From Rhodanobacter sp. B05 (GTDB lineage: Bacteria > Pseudomonadota > Gammaproteobacteria > Xanthomonadales > Rhodanobacteraceae): DNA of 64,000 nucleotides. Each line of letters opens with the position of its first letter. Positions within the stretch are counted from its first letter, which is position 1. Positions 20,485 through 29,934 of this stretch are shown here, one piece after another. Location: assembly GCF_002001085.1 (NCBI RefSeq), contig NZ_MUNU01000008.1:1-64000 (forward strand). Direction: 5' to 3'. The notes beneath the pieces are model-generated. The model saw only the letters and a list, made by a program, of their open reading frames with translations, was not told the origin of the DNA and ran no database searches. The translations under genes and the position numbers were made by a program.

Positions 20485-20958
20485 TCACTCCAGCGCCTTC
20501 TGGTAACGCCATCCGTCCGCCCCGTCCTCGTAATATGCCGGGAGCCGGCCGATGCGCCGATAGCCCAGTCGCTCATACAGCGCGATGGCGCGATCGTTGT
20601 CGCCGCGCACCTCCAGCCGCAGTGCATAGCAATGTCGCCGTCGCGCGGCCACCTCGACCGCGGCGGCCAGCGCGCTGCCGATGCCGAGGCCGCGTCCGTC
20701 CAGGTGGCCGGCCAGAGAATACAGTCGAGCAACCCGGCTGCCCCGGCGAAAGAACACCACGGCGGCGCCGAGGAAGCGACGATGGTGGGCACTGGCGATC
20801 AGCACCTGGGCGGAGTCGCTGTCGAGGTGGCGGCGAAATTGCGCGCGACTCATGCGGTCGCTGTCGAACGCGTCCTGCTCCAGTGCCATCAGGTTGTCGA
20901 GGTCGGAAGTCTCGGCGCGGCGGACACATACGGAGGCGGTAGCTGGCGATGATTGCAT
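20485..20958 (-). CDS. GNAT family N-acetyltransferase
   Basis: A 157-residue acetyltransferase with the RimI-like pattern: VRRAETSDLDNLMALEQDAFDSDRMS at the N terminus, the acetyl-CoA loop GRGLGIGSALAAAVEVAA (about 90-107), and the closing NDRAIALYERLGYRRIGRLPAYYEDG. Divergent from the RLAN/RimK-type ATP-grasp gene. In many genomes the same neighbour is a GNAT fused to a C39-like peptidase; here no peptidase domain is present. Confidence 0.88.
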   Translation of the reverse strand: MQSSPATASVCVRRAETSDLDNLMALEQDAFDSDRMSRAQFRRHLDSDSAQVLIASAHHRRFLGAAVVFFRRGSRVARLYSLAGHLDGRGLGIGSALAAAVEVAARRRHCYALRLEVRGDNDRAIALYERLGYRRIGRLPAYYEDGADGWRYQKALE

Positions 20959-21148
20959 GGAGCGCGGGACTTGGTCGTGGGGATGCCGCGCGGACTGTAA
21001 CAGGCGACCCGCTCCGGCGGCACGGTATTTACGTGTCCTTCAGTGCCGACCCTTGTGTCGACGCGGTGCTGTGCCAGACTTCGCATCTTGCATGCCGCCA
21101 GCCCTTCGGCGCGGCATTCCGCGGCTGCCGTTCCGTTCGAGAGGTGTC

Positions 21149-22627
21149 ATGACCCGCCTGGTCATCGTTGTGGAAAAAGCCTCCGACTGGAGCTCCTACT
21201 ACCCGTCCGTCGACGTGATGAGTGCGATGGATTACCTGCGCCAGCCGGTGGCCGGCGACGAACGCACGCACGTGCTGAATCTCTGCCGCAGCTACAAATA
21301 CCTGGGCACCGGCTACTACGTGTCCCTGCTGGCGGAGGCGCGCGGGCACCGCGTGATGCCCTCGGTACGCACGGTGAATGACCTGCGCCGGCGCTCGCTG
21401 TACGGCGTGGACATCGACGACCTCAACCAGAAGCTGACCCATTTCCTGCCGGCCGGCGGCCGCGACACCACCGACTTCGGCATCCTGGTCTACTTCGGCG
21501 AAACCGCCTACCCGGCGCTGCAGGACTTGGCGCGGCAGGTGTTCGAGTCGTTCCCCTGCCCGCTGCTGCGGATCGAGTTCGAGCGCGACCGCGTGTGGCA
21601 GGTCAGCGCGATCAAGCCGGTCGGCCTGCAGACGCTGGACGATGCCCAGGAAGACGCGTTCGCCGAGGAGCTCGACCGCTTCTCCAAGAAGCTGTGGCGC
21701 AAGCCGCGCACGCGCAAGCTGTACCGCTACGACATCGCGATGCTGGTCGATCCGGCCGAGCAGATGCCGCCGTCGAACAAGAAGGCGCTGAAGGCCTTCA
21801 TCGGTGCGGGCAAGGAGCTCGGCATCGAGCTCGATCCGATCGGCAAGAACGACTACCAGCGCCTGGCCGAATACGACGGCCTGTTCATCCGCGAGACCAC
21901 CGCGTCGGACAACCACACCTACCGCTTCGCCCATCGCGCCGAGAAGGAAGGCATGGTGGTGATCGACGACCCGACCTCGATTCTCCGTTGCACCAACAAG
22001 ATCTTCCTCAACGACTTGATGGTGTCGCGCAAGCTGGCCGTGCCGCGCACCGAGATCCTGTATCGCGACGACAGCAAGGGCATGAAGGAAGTCGTCGCCA
22101 AGCTCGGTTTCCCACTGGTGCTGAAGATTCCCGACGGCTCGTTCTCGCGCGGCGTGGTCAAGGTCGAGGACGAAGATGCACTGGCGCAGGCGGCCAGCGG
22201 CCTGTTCCAGCACAGCGCCCTGCTGCTGGCGCAGGAATACGTCTACACCGAGTTCGACTGGCGCGTCGGCGTGCTCAACCGCGAGCCGCTGTATGCCTGC
22301 AAATACTACATGTCGCGCGGCCACTGGCAGATCTACAACCATGGCGCCAAGGGCACCGCGAAGTCCGGCGGCTTCGAGACGATCGCGGTGAAGGATGCGC
22401 CGGCCGAAGTCATCAAACTGGCGCTGAAGGCGACCCACCCGATCGGGGATGGTCTTTACGGCGTCGACCTGAAGCAGGTCGGCAGCAAGCCGGTGGTGAT
22501 CGAGGTGAACGACAACCCGTCGATCGATGCCGGCGTCGAGGACGCCCATCTGGGCGACAAGCTTTACCTGCACATCATGGGCGAGTTCCTGCGCCGGATG
22601 GAGCGCAAGCGCCAAGGTGTCGCCTGA
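21149..22627 (+). CDS. RLAN-domain RimK-type ATP-grasp ligase
   Basis: A 492-residue protein. The N-terminal part (about 1-190, with VVEKASDWSSYYPSVDVMSAMDYL) matches the RimK-like N-terminal (RLAN) domain; the C-terminal part is an ATP-grasp ligase with FPLVLKIPDGSFSRGVVKV as the ATP lid, LLAQEYVYTEFDWRVGVLN and the metal-binding VIEVNDNPSIDAGVED. Such enzymes join amino acids or peptides by ATP-dependent amide bonds; the substrate is not known. It is divergent from the GNAT gene over 190 bases and is followed by two hairpins. Confidence 0.88.
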   Translation: MTRLVIVVEKASDWSSYYPSVDVMSAMDYLRQPVAGDERTHVLNLCRSYKYLGTGYYVSLLAEARGHRVMPSVRTVNDLRRRSLYGVDIDDLNQKLTHFLPAGGRDTTDFGILVYFGETAYPALQDLARQVFESFPCPLLRIEFERDRVWQVSAIKPVGLQTLDDAQEDAFAEELDRFSKKLWRKPRTRKLYRYDIAMLVDPAEQMPPSNKKALKAFIGAGKELGIELDPIGKNDYQRLAEYDGLFIRETTASDNHTYRFAHRAEKEGMVVIDDPTSILRCTNKIFLNDLMVSRKLAVPRTEILYRDDSKGMKEVVAKLGFPLVLKIPDGSFSRGVVKVEDEDALAQAASGLFQHSALLLAQEYVYTEFDWRVGVLNREPLYACKYYMSRGHWQIYNHGAKGTAKSGGFETIAVKDAPAEVIKLALKATHPIGDGLYGVDLKQVGSKPVVIEVNDNPSIDAGVEDAHLGDKLYLHIMGEFLRRMERKRQGVA

Positions 22628-22650
22628 GAGTTTGTGATTTTTTCAAACTC
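22628..22650 (+). terminator. Hairpin directly after the RLAN/ATP-grasp gene
   Basis: GAGTTTG and CAAACTC pair around TGATTTTTT, overlapping the last base region of the gene. The T-run lies in the loop rather than after the stem, so it may be a weak or alternative terminator to the stronger hairpin at 22741-22769. Confidence 0.35.
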
Positions 22651-22740
22651 GAAGCCCGGCCATGGATGGCCGGACGCGGATCGATCACGCAAGTGATTGA
22701 TTCGCGTGAGCGAGTACGGACATGCGCCGGACTCGCGACT

Positions 22741-22769
22741 GAAGAAAACCACAGGAAGTGGTTTTCTTC
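22741..22769. terminator. Bidirectional terminator between convergent genes
   Basis: GAAGAAAACCAC pairs perfectly with GTGGTTTTCTTC around a five-base loop. The A/T-rich stem ends work on both strands, fitting its place between the ATP-grasp gene (plus) and the small membrane gene (minus). Confidence 0.75.
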
Positions 22770-22784
22770 ACAAGCTCTGACCCG

Positions 22785-23051
22785 TCAGTGCCAGATCACG
22801 CCATGCACGGTGTGCACGACATGCAAGCGGTGCAGCCGCCGCCGCAACAATTGCCGCGGCAGGCCTGGCTCCAGCGTCAGCAACACGATCAGCGGCGCCG
22901 CCAGCAGCCAGAACACGGGCGTCCAGCCCAGCAGCGCCGTGCGTGCGGGCACCAGGGTGGTGAGCAGCAGGAAACCACCGGCGCACAGCCGCGACACGGT
23001 GACGGCCAGCAGGCGTTGGTGATGCGGGGACGGCAACAGCTGGGCTCGCAT
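22785..23051 (-). CDS. Small inner-membrane hypothetical protein
   Basis: An 88-residue protein with two hydrophobic helices (about 24-41, [18 protein letters not shown], and 43-61, [19 protein letters not shown]) and a basic, His-rich C-terminal tail ([15 protein letters not shown]). GGAG sits eight bases before the ATG. Divergent from aroE. I do not recognise a family; the RBS, the composition and the flanking terminator support a real gene. Confidence 0.65.
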   Translation of the reverse strand: MRAQLLPSPHHQRLLAVTVSRLCAGGFLLLTTLVPARTALLGWTPVFWLLAAPLIVLLTLEPGLPRQLLRRRLHRLHVVHTVHGVIWH

Positions 23052-23187
23052 GGCGGCAATCTCCTTGGTGGATGGGAGGGCCAGCGTGCCGGCAGCGCAT
23101 CTCATCGCCTGCGACGGATCGGCGCCCGCGCCGATGCCGGGCCGGCTAGTAGACTCGGCGTCCACCCGCCACCGGAAGCCACTCTGC

Positions 23188-24018
23188 ATGACCGCAGCCC
23201 AGTTCGCCGTGTTCGGCCATCCGATCAGCCACAGTCTGTCGCCCAGGATCCACCACGCCTTCGCGCAACAGTTCGGCATCGAGCTGGAGTACCGCACGAT
23301 CGATGCGGCACCGGCGCAGTTCGATGCCGCCGTGCGGCGCTTCTTCGACGCGGGCGGAGTCGGCGCGAACGTCACCCTGCCGCACAAGGCGGCGGCATTC
23401 GCGCTGGCCGGCGAACGCAGCATCACGGCGCGCCGCGCGGGCACCGCCAACGTGCTGACCCGCCTTGCCGACGACCGGCTGGCCGCGCACAACACCGACG
23501 GCGACGGCATGCTGCGCGACCTCACCGAACGCCATGGCGTCGACTTGCGCGGGCGCCACGCGCTGCTGCTCGGTGCCGGCGGCGCGGCGCGCGGCGTGGC
23601 CTGGCACCTGCTGGACGCCGGCGTACAAACGCTGACCATCGTGAATCGTTCGCCCGAAGCCGCCGCCACCCTCGCCGCTGCGATCGGCGAGCCGGCGCGG
23701 GCGCCCGCGCGTGGCTGGGACGAGCTGGACACCATCGACAGCCCCGACCTGATCGTCAACGCCACCTCGGCCGGCGTGCTTGGCGTGGCGCTGCAGTTGC
23801 CGCTCACCCTGCTTCGCAGCCGTGCGGTCTGCTACGACCTGTCGTATGGCAAGGCGGCGACCGGTTTCCTGAGCTGGGCCAGCGCGGCCGGTGCACGTGG
23901 CGCCTTCGACGGCCTCGGCATGCTGGTGGAAACCGCGGCCGATGCGTTCGCGCTGTGGCACGGCCGGCGTCCCGACACCGCACCGGTCTACCAATCCCTG
24001 CGGCGGCCGGCCGCATGA
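23188..24018 (+). CDS. aroE: Shikimate dehydrogenase
   Basis: A 276-residue enzyme that reduces 3-dehydroshikimate with NADPH in aromatic amino acid synthesis. The substrate site is [11 protein letters not shown] near the N terminus, the catalytic Lys lies in [10 protein letters not shown], and the NADP fold shows [15 protein letters not shown] and [11 protein letters not shown]. It overlaps the following YkgJ-type gene by four bases (ATGA). Confidence 0.96.
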   Translation: MTAAQFAVFGHPISHSLSPRIHHAFAQQFGIELEYRTIDAAPAQFDAAVRRFFDAGGVGANVTLPHKAAAFALAGERSITARRAGTANVLTRLADDRLAAHNTDGDGMLRDLTERHGVDLRGRHALLLGAGGAARGVAWHLLDAGVQTLTIVNRSPEAAATLAAAIGEPARAPARGWDELDTIDSPDLIVNATSAGVLGVALQLPLTLLRSRAVCYDLSYGKAATGFLSWASAAGARGAFDGLGMLVETAADAFALWHGRRPDTAPVYQSLRRPAA

Positions 24019-24281
24019 ACGGCATCGCTTGTCGGATCGGTTGTGGTGCCTGCTGCATCGCGCCGTCGATCTCCTCGCCGATCCCGGGCATGCCGCAGGG
24101 CAAGCCGGCCGGCGTGCGGTGCGTGCAACTCACCGAGGACAACCGCTGCGCGATATTCGGTCGACCGGAACGCCCGGCAGTGTGTGCCAGCCTGCGCGCC
24201 GAGCCGGCGATGTGCGGGGCGGATCGCGCCCACGCGCTGGCCTGGCTCACGCAACTGGAACAGGCGACGGCATCGCGCTGA
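24015..24281 (+). CDS. YkgJ-family cysteine-cluster protein
   Basis: An 88-residue protein with Cys6, Cys10, Cys13 and Cys14 (CRIGCGACC) plus further cysteines at CVQL, CAIF, CASL and MCG, the UPF0153/YkgJ pattern thought to bind zinc or an iron-sulphur cluster. Translation is coupled to aroE through ATGA. Biological role unknown. Confidence 0.85.
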   Translation: MNGIACRIGCGACCIAPSISSPIPGMPQGKPAGVRCVQLTEDNRCAIFGRPERPAVCASLRAEPAMCGADRAHALAWLTQLEQATASR

Positions 24282-24393
24282 GGCCGTGCAGCCACAAAGC
24301 TGCAACACAAGCCGGCTAACGTGGCGGAATCCGCCGGGAGCACGTCGATGACGGACTGTCCTGCGCGCGGCCATCGTTCACGCAGCAGGTGTC

Positions 24394-24933
24394 ATGCCCC
24401 GTTTCCATTTCAGCGTATCGCAGCGATACGCGCTTGCCCTCATTTCCGTGTTGGTGCTGACCGCGGCCGGCGGCATCTTCTGGTACAAGCGCGCGATGGC
24501 GAATGCGTCGTACGGCCCCGCCGGGTCGCCGACTTCGGCGCCAGCCGATGACGCGCAAAACGGCACCGGCATCCTGCTCGGACTGGCCCGCGACGCGATG
24601 CATGACGGCCGCCTGGTGGCGCCCGCGGGCAGCAACGCTTACGAGTTCTACCTCAGCGTGCTGCAGCTGGAACCGCAGAACCCGACCGCGCAGGAGGCGT
24701 TGCGCGAATCCTTCCCGCGCGCGGCGGTAGAGATCGAGCACACCATCAACACCTTCGACCTGGAAGAGGCGCGCCGGGAAATCGATCTGCTGCGCGAGTT
24801 CGACAGCAACAACTTCACCCTCGCCCTGCTCAGCGGCAAGCTCTCGGCGGCGCGCAATATCGCGACGAAGCAGCATGAGGCGGAAGCGGAACGCATCCAG
24901 CAGGCCAACGCCGATAATGCGGCGCGCATGTAA
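24394..24933 (+). CDS. Membrane-anchored TPR-like hypothetical protein
   Basis: A 179-residue protein with a single N-terminal helix (about 12-30, YALALISVLVLTAAGGIFWYK), an Ala/Pro/Ser-rich linker, and a helical domain carrying NAYEFYLSVLQLEPQNPTAQEAL, a TPR-like unit, and a coiled C-terminal end (ATKQHEAEAERIQQANADNA). Similar domains are joined to TonB or kinase modules in xanthomonads; here it stands alone. Function unknown. Confidence 0.65.
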   Translation: MPRFHFSVSQRYALALISVLVLTAAGGIFWYKRAMANASYGPAGSPTSAPADDAQNGTGILLGLARDAMHDGRLVAPAGSNAYEFYLSVLQLEPQNPTAQEALRESFPRAAVEIEHTINTFDLEEARREIDLLREFDSNNFTLALLSGKLSAARNIATKQHEAEAERIQQANADNAARM

Positions 24934-24947
24934 CGTGGCATGGCGCA

Positions 24948-25274
24948 TCAGCGCAGCAGAGGCCCGACCTTTTTGAGCAGCAACGCCACCAGTTCCGGTT
25001 GCATGAAGTCGTAGCGGTCGGGGATATGCAGGCAGACCACGCGCTTGCCCTTGAGCCGATTGCGATGGCGCGTCTGCAGGCGGCGCCGGTGGCTGGCTTC
25101 CATCACCACGATGAGGTCGGCCCAGTCCAGTTGTTCGTTGGTCAGCACCACCTCGGCGTCGTCAGCCAGTCCGGCGGAGTCCACTTCCAGATCCGGCCAC
25201 GCGCCGAACACCTGCTCGGCGGTGGGGCTGCGCAGGCGGTTGCGGCTGCACAGGAACAGGGCGCGGCGGGCCAT
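24948..25274 (-). CDS. Predicted low-molecular-weight protein tyrosine phosphatase (COG4551-like)
   Basis: A 108-residue protein starting MARRALFLCSRNRLRSPTAE: Cys9 and Arg15 form the CX5R(S) phosphate loop of small tyrosine phosphatases, followed by DSAGLADDAE and the VVMEASHRRRL segment. Its small size matches the COG4551 group. It overlaps the carbonic-anhydrase-like gene by one base (TGATG), implying translational coupling. Substrate unknown. Confidence 0.78.
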   Translation of the reverse strand: MARRALFLCSRNRLRSPTAEQVFGAWPDLEVDSAGLADDAEVVLTNEQLDWADLIVVMEASHRRRLQTRHRNRLKGKRVVCLHIPDRYDFMQPELVALLLKKVGPLLR

Positions 25275-25807
25275 CAGGCGGAGGCCAGGTACTCGTCCTT
25301 CAAGCGCACGTAGTGATCGGCCGAGTAATGCAGCTGCTCGATCTGTGCGTCGCTGAGCAGGCGCACGAACTTTGCCGGATTGCCCAGCCACAGTTCGCGC
25401 TCGCCGACCACCTTGCCGGGCGGAATCAGCGCACCGGCGCCGACGAAACCGTGCTTGTGCACCACGGCGCCGTCCATCACGGTGGCGTGCATGCCGATCA
25501 GGCAGTAATCGTCAATCGTGCAGGCGTGTATTACCGCGGCGTGGCCGACGGTGACGCCCTCGCCAATCAGGCACGGAAAACCCGGGCCATACGGACCGGC
25601 GTGCGCGACATGCACGATGCTGCCGTCCTGGATGCTGCTGCGCGCGCCGACGCGGATGTGGTTGACGTCGCCACGCAGCACCGTGCCGGGCCAGATCGAC
25701 ACGTCGTCGCCCAGCACCACGTCGCCGATCACGCTGGCGGCGGGGTCGACGTAGACGCGCTGGCCGAGGCTTGGGGCGACGCCCTTGTAGCTGCGCAGGG
25801 AACTCAT
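25274..25807 (-). CDS. Gamma-carbonic anhydrase family protein (YrdA-like)
   Basis: A 177-residue left-handed beta-helix protein made of hexapeptide repeats (VIGDVV-LGDDVS-IWPGTV and following). Metal-site residues appear as His in SIVHVAHAG and in VTVGHAAVIHAC. Many family members lack measured anhydrase activity. The start at 25807 gives the family N terminus MSSLRSYKGVAPSLG. Divergent from prlC over 92 bases. Confidence 0.9.
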   Translation of the reverse strand: MSSLRSYKGVAPSLGQRVYVDPAASVIGDVVLGDDVSIWPGTVLRGDVNHIRVGARSSIQDGSIVHVAHAGPYGPGFPCLIGEGVTVGHAAVIHACTIDDYCLIGMHATVMDGAVVHKHGFVGAGALIPPGKVVGERELWLGNPAKFVRLLSDAQIEQLHYSADHYVRLKDEYLASA

Positions 25808-25899
25808 GGGCCCATTCTACCGGCGCCGTGGGCTCGTCGCAGGGCCACGCTTGATTTCGCCCGGCGCGAACGCCACGCTGACGGACCCAAGGAGATCGC

Positions 25900-27957
25900 A
25901 TGAACCACGACAACCCGCTGCCGGACAATCCCTTGCTGAGCGAGGATATCTTGCCGGCGTTCTCGAAGATCCGTCCCGAGCACGTCGCGCCGGCGATCGA
26001 GAGCCTGCTGGCCGATTACCGCGATGCGATCGACGCGCTGGTCGCGCCGGGTGCACCGCGCGATTTCGCCAGTGTGATGTTGACCCAGGAGCGCCTGGAA
26101 CAGCGTCTGGCGCGTGCCTGGGCGCCGGTCTCGCACCTGCATTCGGTCGCCGACAGCGAGGCCTTGCGCCAGGCCTACGGGCCGGCCGAGGAGAAGCTCA
26201 CCGAACACGCGATCGAGCTTGGCCAGAACCGCGCGCTGTACGCGGCGGTGCAGGCTCTCGTCGATGCGTCGGATTTCGCCGCGCTGCCACGTCCCGAACG
26301 CGCCCTGGTCGAACATGCGCTGCGCGACTTCAGGCTTTCCGGCGTGGCGCTGGACGAACCGGCGCGTTCGCGTTACCGCGAGATCGGTGTGGCGCTTTCC
26401 CGGCTGTCCACCGAATTCTCCAACGCCGTGCTCGATGCCAGCGAAGCGTGGCAGGAACACATTACCGACGAGCGCGATCTCGCCGGCGTTCCCGAATCCG
26501 GCCGCGCGGTGCTGCGCCAGTATGCGAAGGAACAGGATCTGGATGGCTATCTGGTCACGTTGAAGCAGCCCAGCGTGCAGGCCGTGCTGAACTACGCCGA
26601 CAACCGCGGGCTGCGCGAGCGGGTGTACTGGGCCTACCAGACGCGCGCCTCCGACCAGGGCCCGGATGCGGGCAAGTTCGACAACAGCGAGCGCATCGAG
26701 CAGATCATGGCGCTGCGCCACGAGGCGGCGCAGCTGCTTGGCTTCGCCAATGCCGCGGAGGAGTCGCTGGCGACCAAGATGGCGGCCTCGCCGACCGAGG
26801 TGATGGAGTTCCTGCACGACCTGGCCGCATGCGCGAAGCCGGTGGCGCAGCGGGAGCTGGCCACGTTGCGCGAGTTCGCCCATGGCGAACTGCGGCTCGA
26901 TACGCTGGAGCCATGGGATGTGGGCTACGCGTCCGAGAAGCTGCGCCAGCGTCAGTACGCACTGGACGAGGAGCAGCTGAAGCCGTACTTCCCGCTGCCG
27001 GCCGTGATCGACGGCCTGTTCGGACTGACCACCCGGCTGTACGGCATCACCCTCGCCCAGCGCGACGGCGTGGATGCATGGCATCCGGACGTGCGCTACT
27101 ACGACGTGCGCGATGCCGATGGGCGCGTGTTCGCCGGCGCCTATGTCGATCTGTATGCACGCAGCGGCAAGCGCGGCGGGGCGTGGATGGACGTGTGTCG
27201 CGCCCGCTTTGATGACGGCGAGCACCTGCAGTTGCCAGTGGCCTTCCTCACCTGCAACTTCGCGCCGCCCACCGAAGGCAAGCCTGCCTTGCTGACCCAC
27301 GACGACGTGCTGACCCTGTTCCACGAGTTCGGCCATGGCCTGCACCACTTGCTCACCGCGATCGCCCTGCCGTCAATCGGCGGCATCGACGGCGTCGAAT
27401 GGGACGCGGTGGAATTGCCCAGCCAGTTCATGGAGAACTTCGGCTGGAATCGCCAGGCGCTGGACCTGTTCGCCAGACACTACGAGACCGGCGAGCGTCT
27501 GCCCGACGAGCTGTTCGAAAGGATGCTGGCGGCCCGGCATTTCCACGCCGGCCTGTTCCTGGTGCGCCAGCTGGAGTTCGCCCTGTTCGATTTCCTGCTG
27601 CACCTGGAATACGACCCGGCGCAGGGCGCCCGCACGCTGGCCGTGCTGGAGCAGGTACGCAAGCAGGTCGCCGTGTTGCATCCGCCGGCGTGGCAGCGTT
27701 TTCCGCATGGCTTCAGCCACATCTTCGCGGGCGGCTACGCGGCCGGTTATTACAGCTACCTGTGGGCCGAGCTGCTCAGTGCCGATGCGTTCGGCGAATT
27801 CGAGGAGCATGGCGTCATCGACCGCGCAACCGGTGAGCGTTTCCGCCAGGAGTTCCTGGCCGTCGGCGCCAGCCGCCCGGCGCTGGAAAGTTTCATCGCC
27901 TTCCGTGGCCGTCGTCCCGAGCCGGAGGCCTTGCTGCGCAGCTACGGCCTGGCCTGA
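25900..27957 (+). CDS. prlC: Oligopeptidase A (M3 family)
   Basis: A 685-residue cytoplasmic zinc peptidase that degrades short peptides, including cleaved signal peptides. The zinc motif HEFGHGLHH begins at about residue 475, with the third ligand Glu in the downstream GVEWDAVELPSQFMENF region. AAGGAG precedes the ATG. A terminator follows 27 bases after the stop. Confidence 0.95.
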   Translation: MNHDNPLPDNPLLSEDILPAFSKIRPEHVAPAIESLLADYRDAIDALVAPGAPRDFASVMLTQERLEQRLARAWAPVSHLHSVADSEALRQAYGPAEEKLTEHAIELGQNRALYAAVQALVDASDFAALPRPERALVEHALRDFRLSGVALDEPARSRYREIGVALSRLSTEFSNAVLDASEAWQEHITDERDLAGVPESGRAVLRQYAKEQDLDGYLVTLKQPSVQAVLNYADNRGLRERVYWAYQTRASDQGPDAGKFDNSERIEQIMALRHEAAQLLGFANAAEESLATKMAASPTEVMEFLHDLAACAKPVAQRELATLREFAHGELRLDTLEPWDVGYASEKLRQRQYALDEEQLKPYFPLPAVIDGLFGLTTRLYGITLAQRDGVDAWHPDVRYYDVRDADGRVFAGAYVDLYARSGKRGGAWMDVCRARFDDGEHLQLPVAFLTCNFAPPTEGKPALLTHDDVLTLFHEFGHGLHHLLTAIALPSIGGIDGVEWDAVELPSQFMENFGWNRQALDLFARHYETGERLPDELFERMLAARHFHAGLFLVRQLEFALFDFLLHLEYDPAQGARTLAVLEQVRKQVAVLHPPAWQRFPHGFSHIFAGGYAAGYYSYLWAELLSADAFGEFEEHGVIDRATGERFRQEFLAVGASRPALESFIAFRGRRPEPEALLRSYGLA

Positions 27958-27984
27958 TCCGGCCGCACCCTTCGGGAGACGAAA

Positions 27985-28008
27985 AAAAGCCCGCCGAAGC
28001 GGGCTTTT
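27985..28008. terminator. Bidirectional terminator between prlC and the cold-shock gene
   Basis: AAAAGCCCGC and GCGGGCTTTT form a stem around CGAA, with A-runs before and T-runs after, giving good intrinsic terminators on both strands for the convergent pair. Confidence 0.9.
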
Positions 28009-28036
28009 CCTTTTCAGGGGTTTGAGTCTTGCGACT

Positions 28037-28246
28037 TCAGGCCGCCTGGACTTCCTCGGCCTGCAGGCCCTTCTGGCCCTTGGTGACGATGAACGTGACG
28101 CGCTGACCTTCCTGCAGGGACTTGAAGCCCGTGCCCTGGATCGCGCGGAAATGCACGAACAGGTCATCACCGCTTTCCGGCGTGATGAAGCCAAAACCCT
28201 TGGCGTCGTTGAACCACTTGACTGTACCGCTCTGACGATCCGACAT
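28037..28246 (-). CDS. Cold-shock family protein
   Basis: A 69-residue single OB-fold protein: [18 protein letters not shown] carries RNP1 (KGFGFI) and LFVHF carries RNP2. It binds single-stranded nucleic acid and melts RNA structure. Which Csp paralogue it is cannot be told. The 224 bases up to xth leave room for the long 5' leader common in csp genes. Confidence 0.95.
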   Translation of the reverse strand: MSDRQSGTVKWFNDAKGFGFITPESGDDLFVHFRAIQGTGFKSLQEGQRVTFIVTKGQKGLQAEEVQAA

Positions 28247-28470
28247 GTAACTTTACCTTTGAAGCATGGATGGTTTGCGGCTCGGAGCGAGATGCACTTG
28301 ACCGCAAGATGGGCAAGCAATCCAGGTTGCCCGGGATGCTCGCCCGCGCAGCATACACCGGAACTGGCGGTTTCGGTGGCTTTCCGGGATAAATAGTTGA
28401 TGGTGGCGCCATCGGGGCGGGTGGCCGCCCCCGGCGGCGGCCGGATCGGGGCATCCTTTACAATAACGGC

Positions 28471-29250
28471 ATGAAGATCGCCTCGTGGAACGTCAATTCG
28501 CTGAAGGTGCGCCTGCCGCACCTGGTCCAGTGGCTGGCCGAGGCCCAGCCGGACGTGGTGGCGCTGCAGGAAACCAAGCTGGAAGACACGAAGTTTCCGG
28601 TCGACGAACTGGCCGCGGCGGGCTACCGGGCGGTGTATTCGGGCCAGAAGACCTACAACGGGGTGGCGATCCTGGCCCGCGAGCAGGTCCATGACGTGTT
28701 CAGCGACATCGTCACCGACATCCCGGGGCTGGACGATCCGCAGCGACGCATCCTGGCGGCGACCGTCGGCGGGTTGCGCGTGGTCGACCTGTACGTGGTC
28801 AACGGCAAGGCGGTCGGCGACGAGAAATACGCCTACAAGCTGGACTGGCTGGCCAAGGTGCGCGAGTTCCTGGCGCGCGAACAGGAACGCCACCCGAACC
28901 TGGTGGTGCTGGGCGATTTCAACATCTGCCCGGACGAGCGCGACGTCTACGATCCGGTCGCCTGGGGCGAGGACATCCTGTGCTCGCCGCCGGAGCGCGC
29001 CGCGCTCAAGGCGATCACCGACCTCGGCCTGCACGACAGTTTCCGCCTGTTCCAGCCCGAAGCCGGGCACTACAGCTGGTGGGACTACCGGCAGGCCGCG
29101 TTCCGCCGCAACATGGGCCTGCGCATCGACCTGATCCTGATCGGCGAGGCCTTGAAACCGGCCGCCACGGCGGCGGCCATCGATCGCGAACCGCGGCGCT
29201 GGGAGCGACCCTCCGACCACACCCCGGTGACGCTGGAACTAGGTATCTGA
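28471..29250 (+). CDS. xth: Exodeoxyribonuclease III (AP endonuclease)
   Basis: A 259-residue EEP-family nuclease of base-excision repair. Motifs: KIASWNVNSLKVRL at the start, LQETKLED with the metal-binding Glu, VVLGDFNICPDERD with catalytic Asp/Asn, and the closing RPSDHTPVTLEL with the catalytic His. The UPF0149 gene begins immediately after its stop codon. Confidence 0.95.
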   Translation: MKIASWNVNSLKVRLPHLVQWLAEAQPDVVALQETKLEDTKFPVDELAAAGYRAVYSGQKTYNGVAILAREQVHDVFSDIVTDIPGLDDPQRRILAATVGGLRVVDLYVVNGKAVGDEKYAYKLDWLAKVREFLAREQERHPNLVVLGDFNICPDERDVYDPVAWGEDILCSPPERAALKAITDLGLHDSFRLFQPEAGHYSWWDYRQAAFRRNMGLRIDLILIGEALKPAATAAAIDREPRRWERPSDHTPVTLELGI

Positions 29251-29928
29251 ATGACCGCAAAAACCGAATGGCCCAGTTCGCTGGACGACAAGGAGCTGGA
29301 CGAGCTGGATCGTTACCTGCGCGCACACACCGGCGACGGCGATCTGCTGCTGGATGGCGTACACGGCCTGCTCAGTGCGCTGGCGGTCGGCCCGTTGCTG
29401 GTGCTGCCCGACGAGTGGCTGCCCGAGGTATTGCACGAGCCGTTCGAGCACGAGGACGAAGGCAACCGCGTGCTCGAACTGCTGGCCAAGCTCAACGACT
29501 CGATCAGCGCCGAGCTCGACGTCGAAGCGTATGAGCCGATCCTCGGCGAGGTGATGACGGAGACCGGCCCGATGCTGTCGGCCGGGGGCTGGTGCGAAGG
29601 CTTCAGCCGCGGCATCGACCTGCGCGCCGCCCTGTGGGAAGGCCGGCTGTCGGAAGATCCGGAGCTGATGGAGCTGCTCGGCCCGGTGATGGCGCTGGCG
29701 GTGGACGAGGGCATCCTCAGCTCGGAGGCCGAGTTCGAGAAGCTCAGCGACGACGAGTACGACGAATGCCTGGCCCAGGTGCCGACGGTGCTGCATGCGG
29801 TGAACCAGTACTGGCAAGCCAAACCCGCAACCGAGGCGGAAGTGGAGGCGATGGTGCTGCAGCAGCGCCCGGGCCAGGACGACGAGACCACCCCGCCGCG
29901 CCAGCGCAGCGGCCACTGGGTGCATTGA
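29251..29928 (+). CDS. UPF0149 (YecA/YgfB-like) family protein
   Basis: A 225-residue acidic protein of the UPF0149 family: LDRYLRAHTGDGDLLLDGVHGLLSALAVGP at the start, and the FSRGIDLRAALW segment. The C-terminal part lacks the zinc-binding SEC-C tail of YecA. Function unknown. Its ATG abuts the xth stop, so the two are co-transcribed. Confidence 0.85.
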   Translation: MTAKTEWPSSLDDKELDELDRYLRAHTGDGDLLLDGVHGLLSALAVGPLLVLPDEWLPEVLHEPFEHEDEGNRVLELLAKLNDSISAELDVEAYEPILGEVMTETGPMLSAGGWCEGFSRGIDLRAALWEGRLSEDPELMELLGPVMALAVDEGILSSEAEFEKLSDDEYDECLAQVPTVLHAVNQYWQAKPATEAEVEAMVLQQRPGQDDETTPPRQRSGHWVH

Positions 29929-29934
29929 AAGCAG

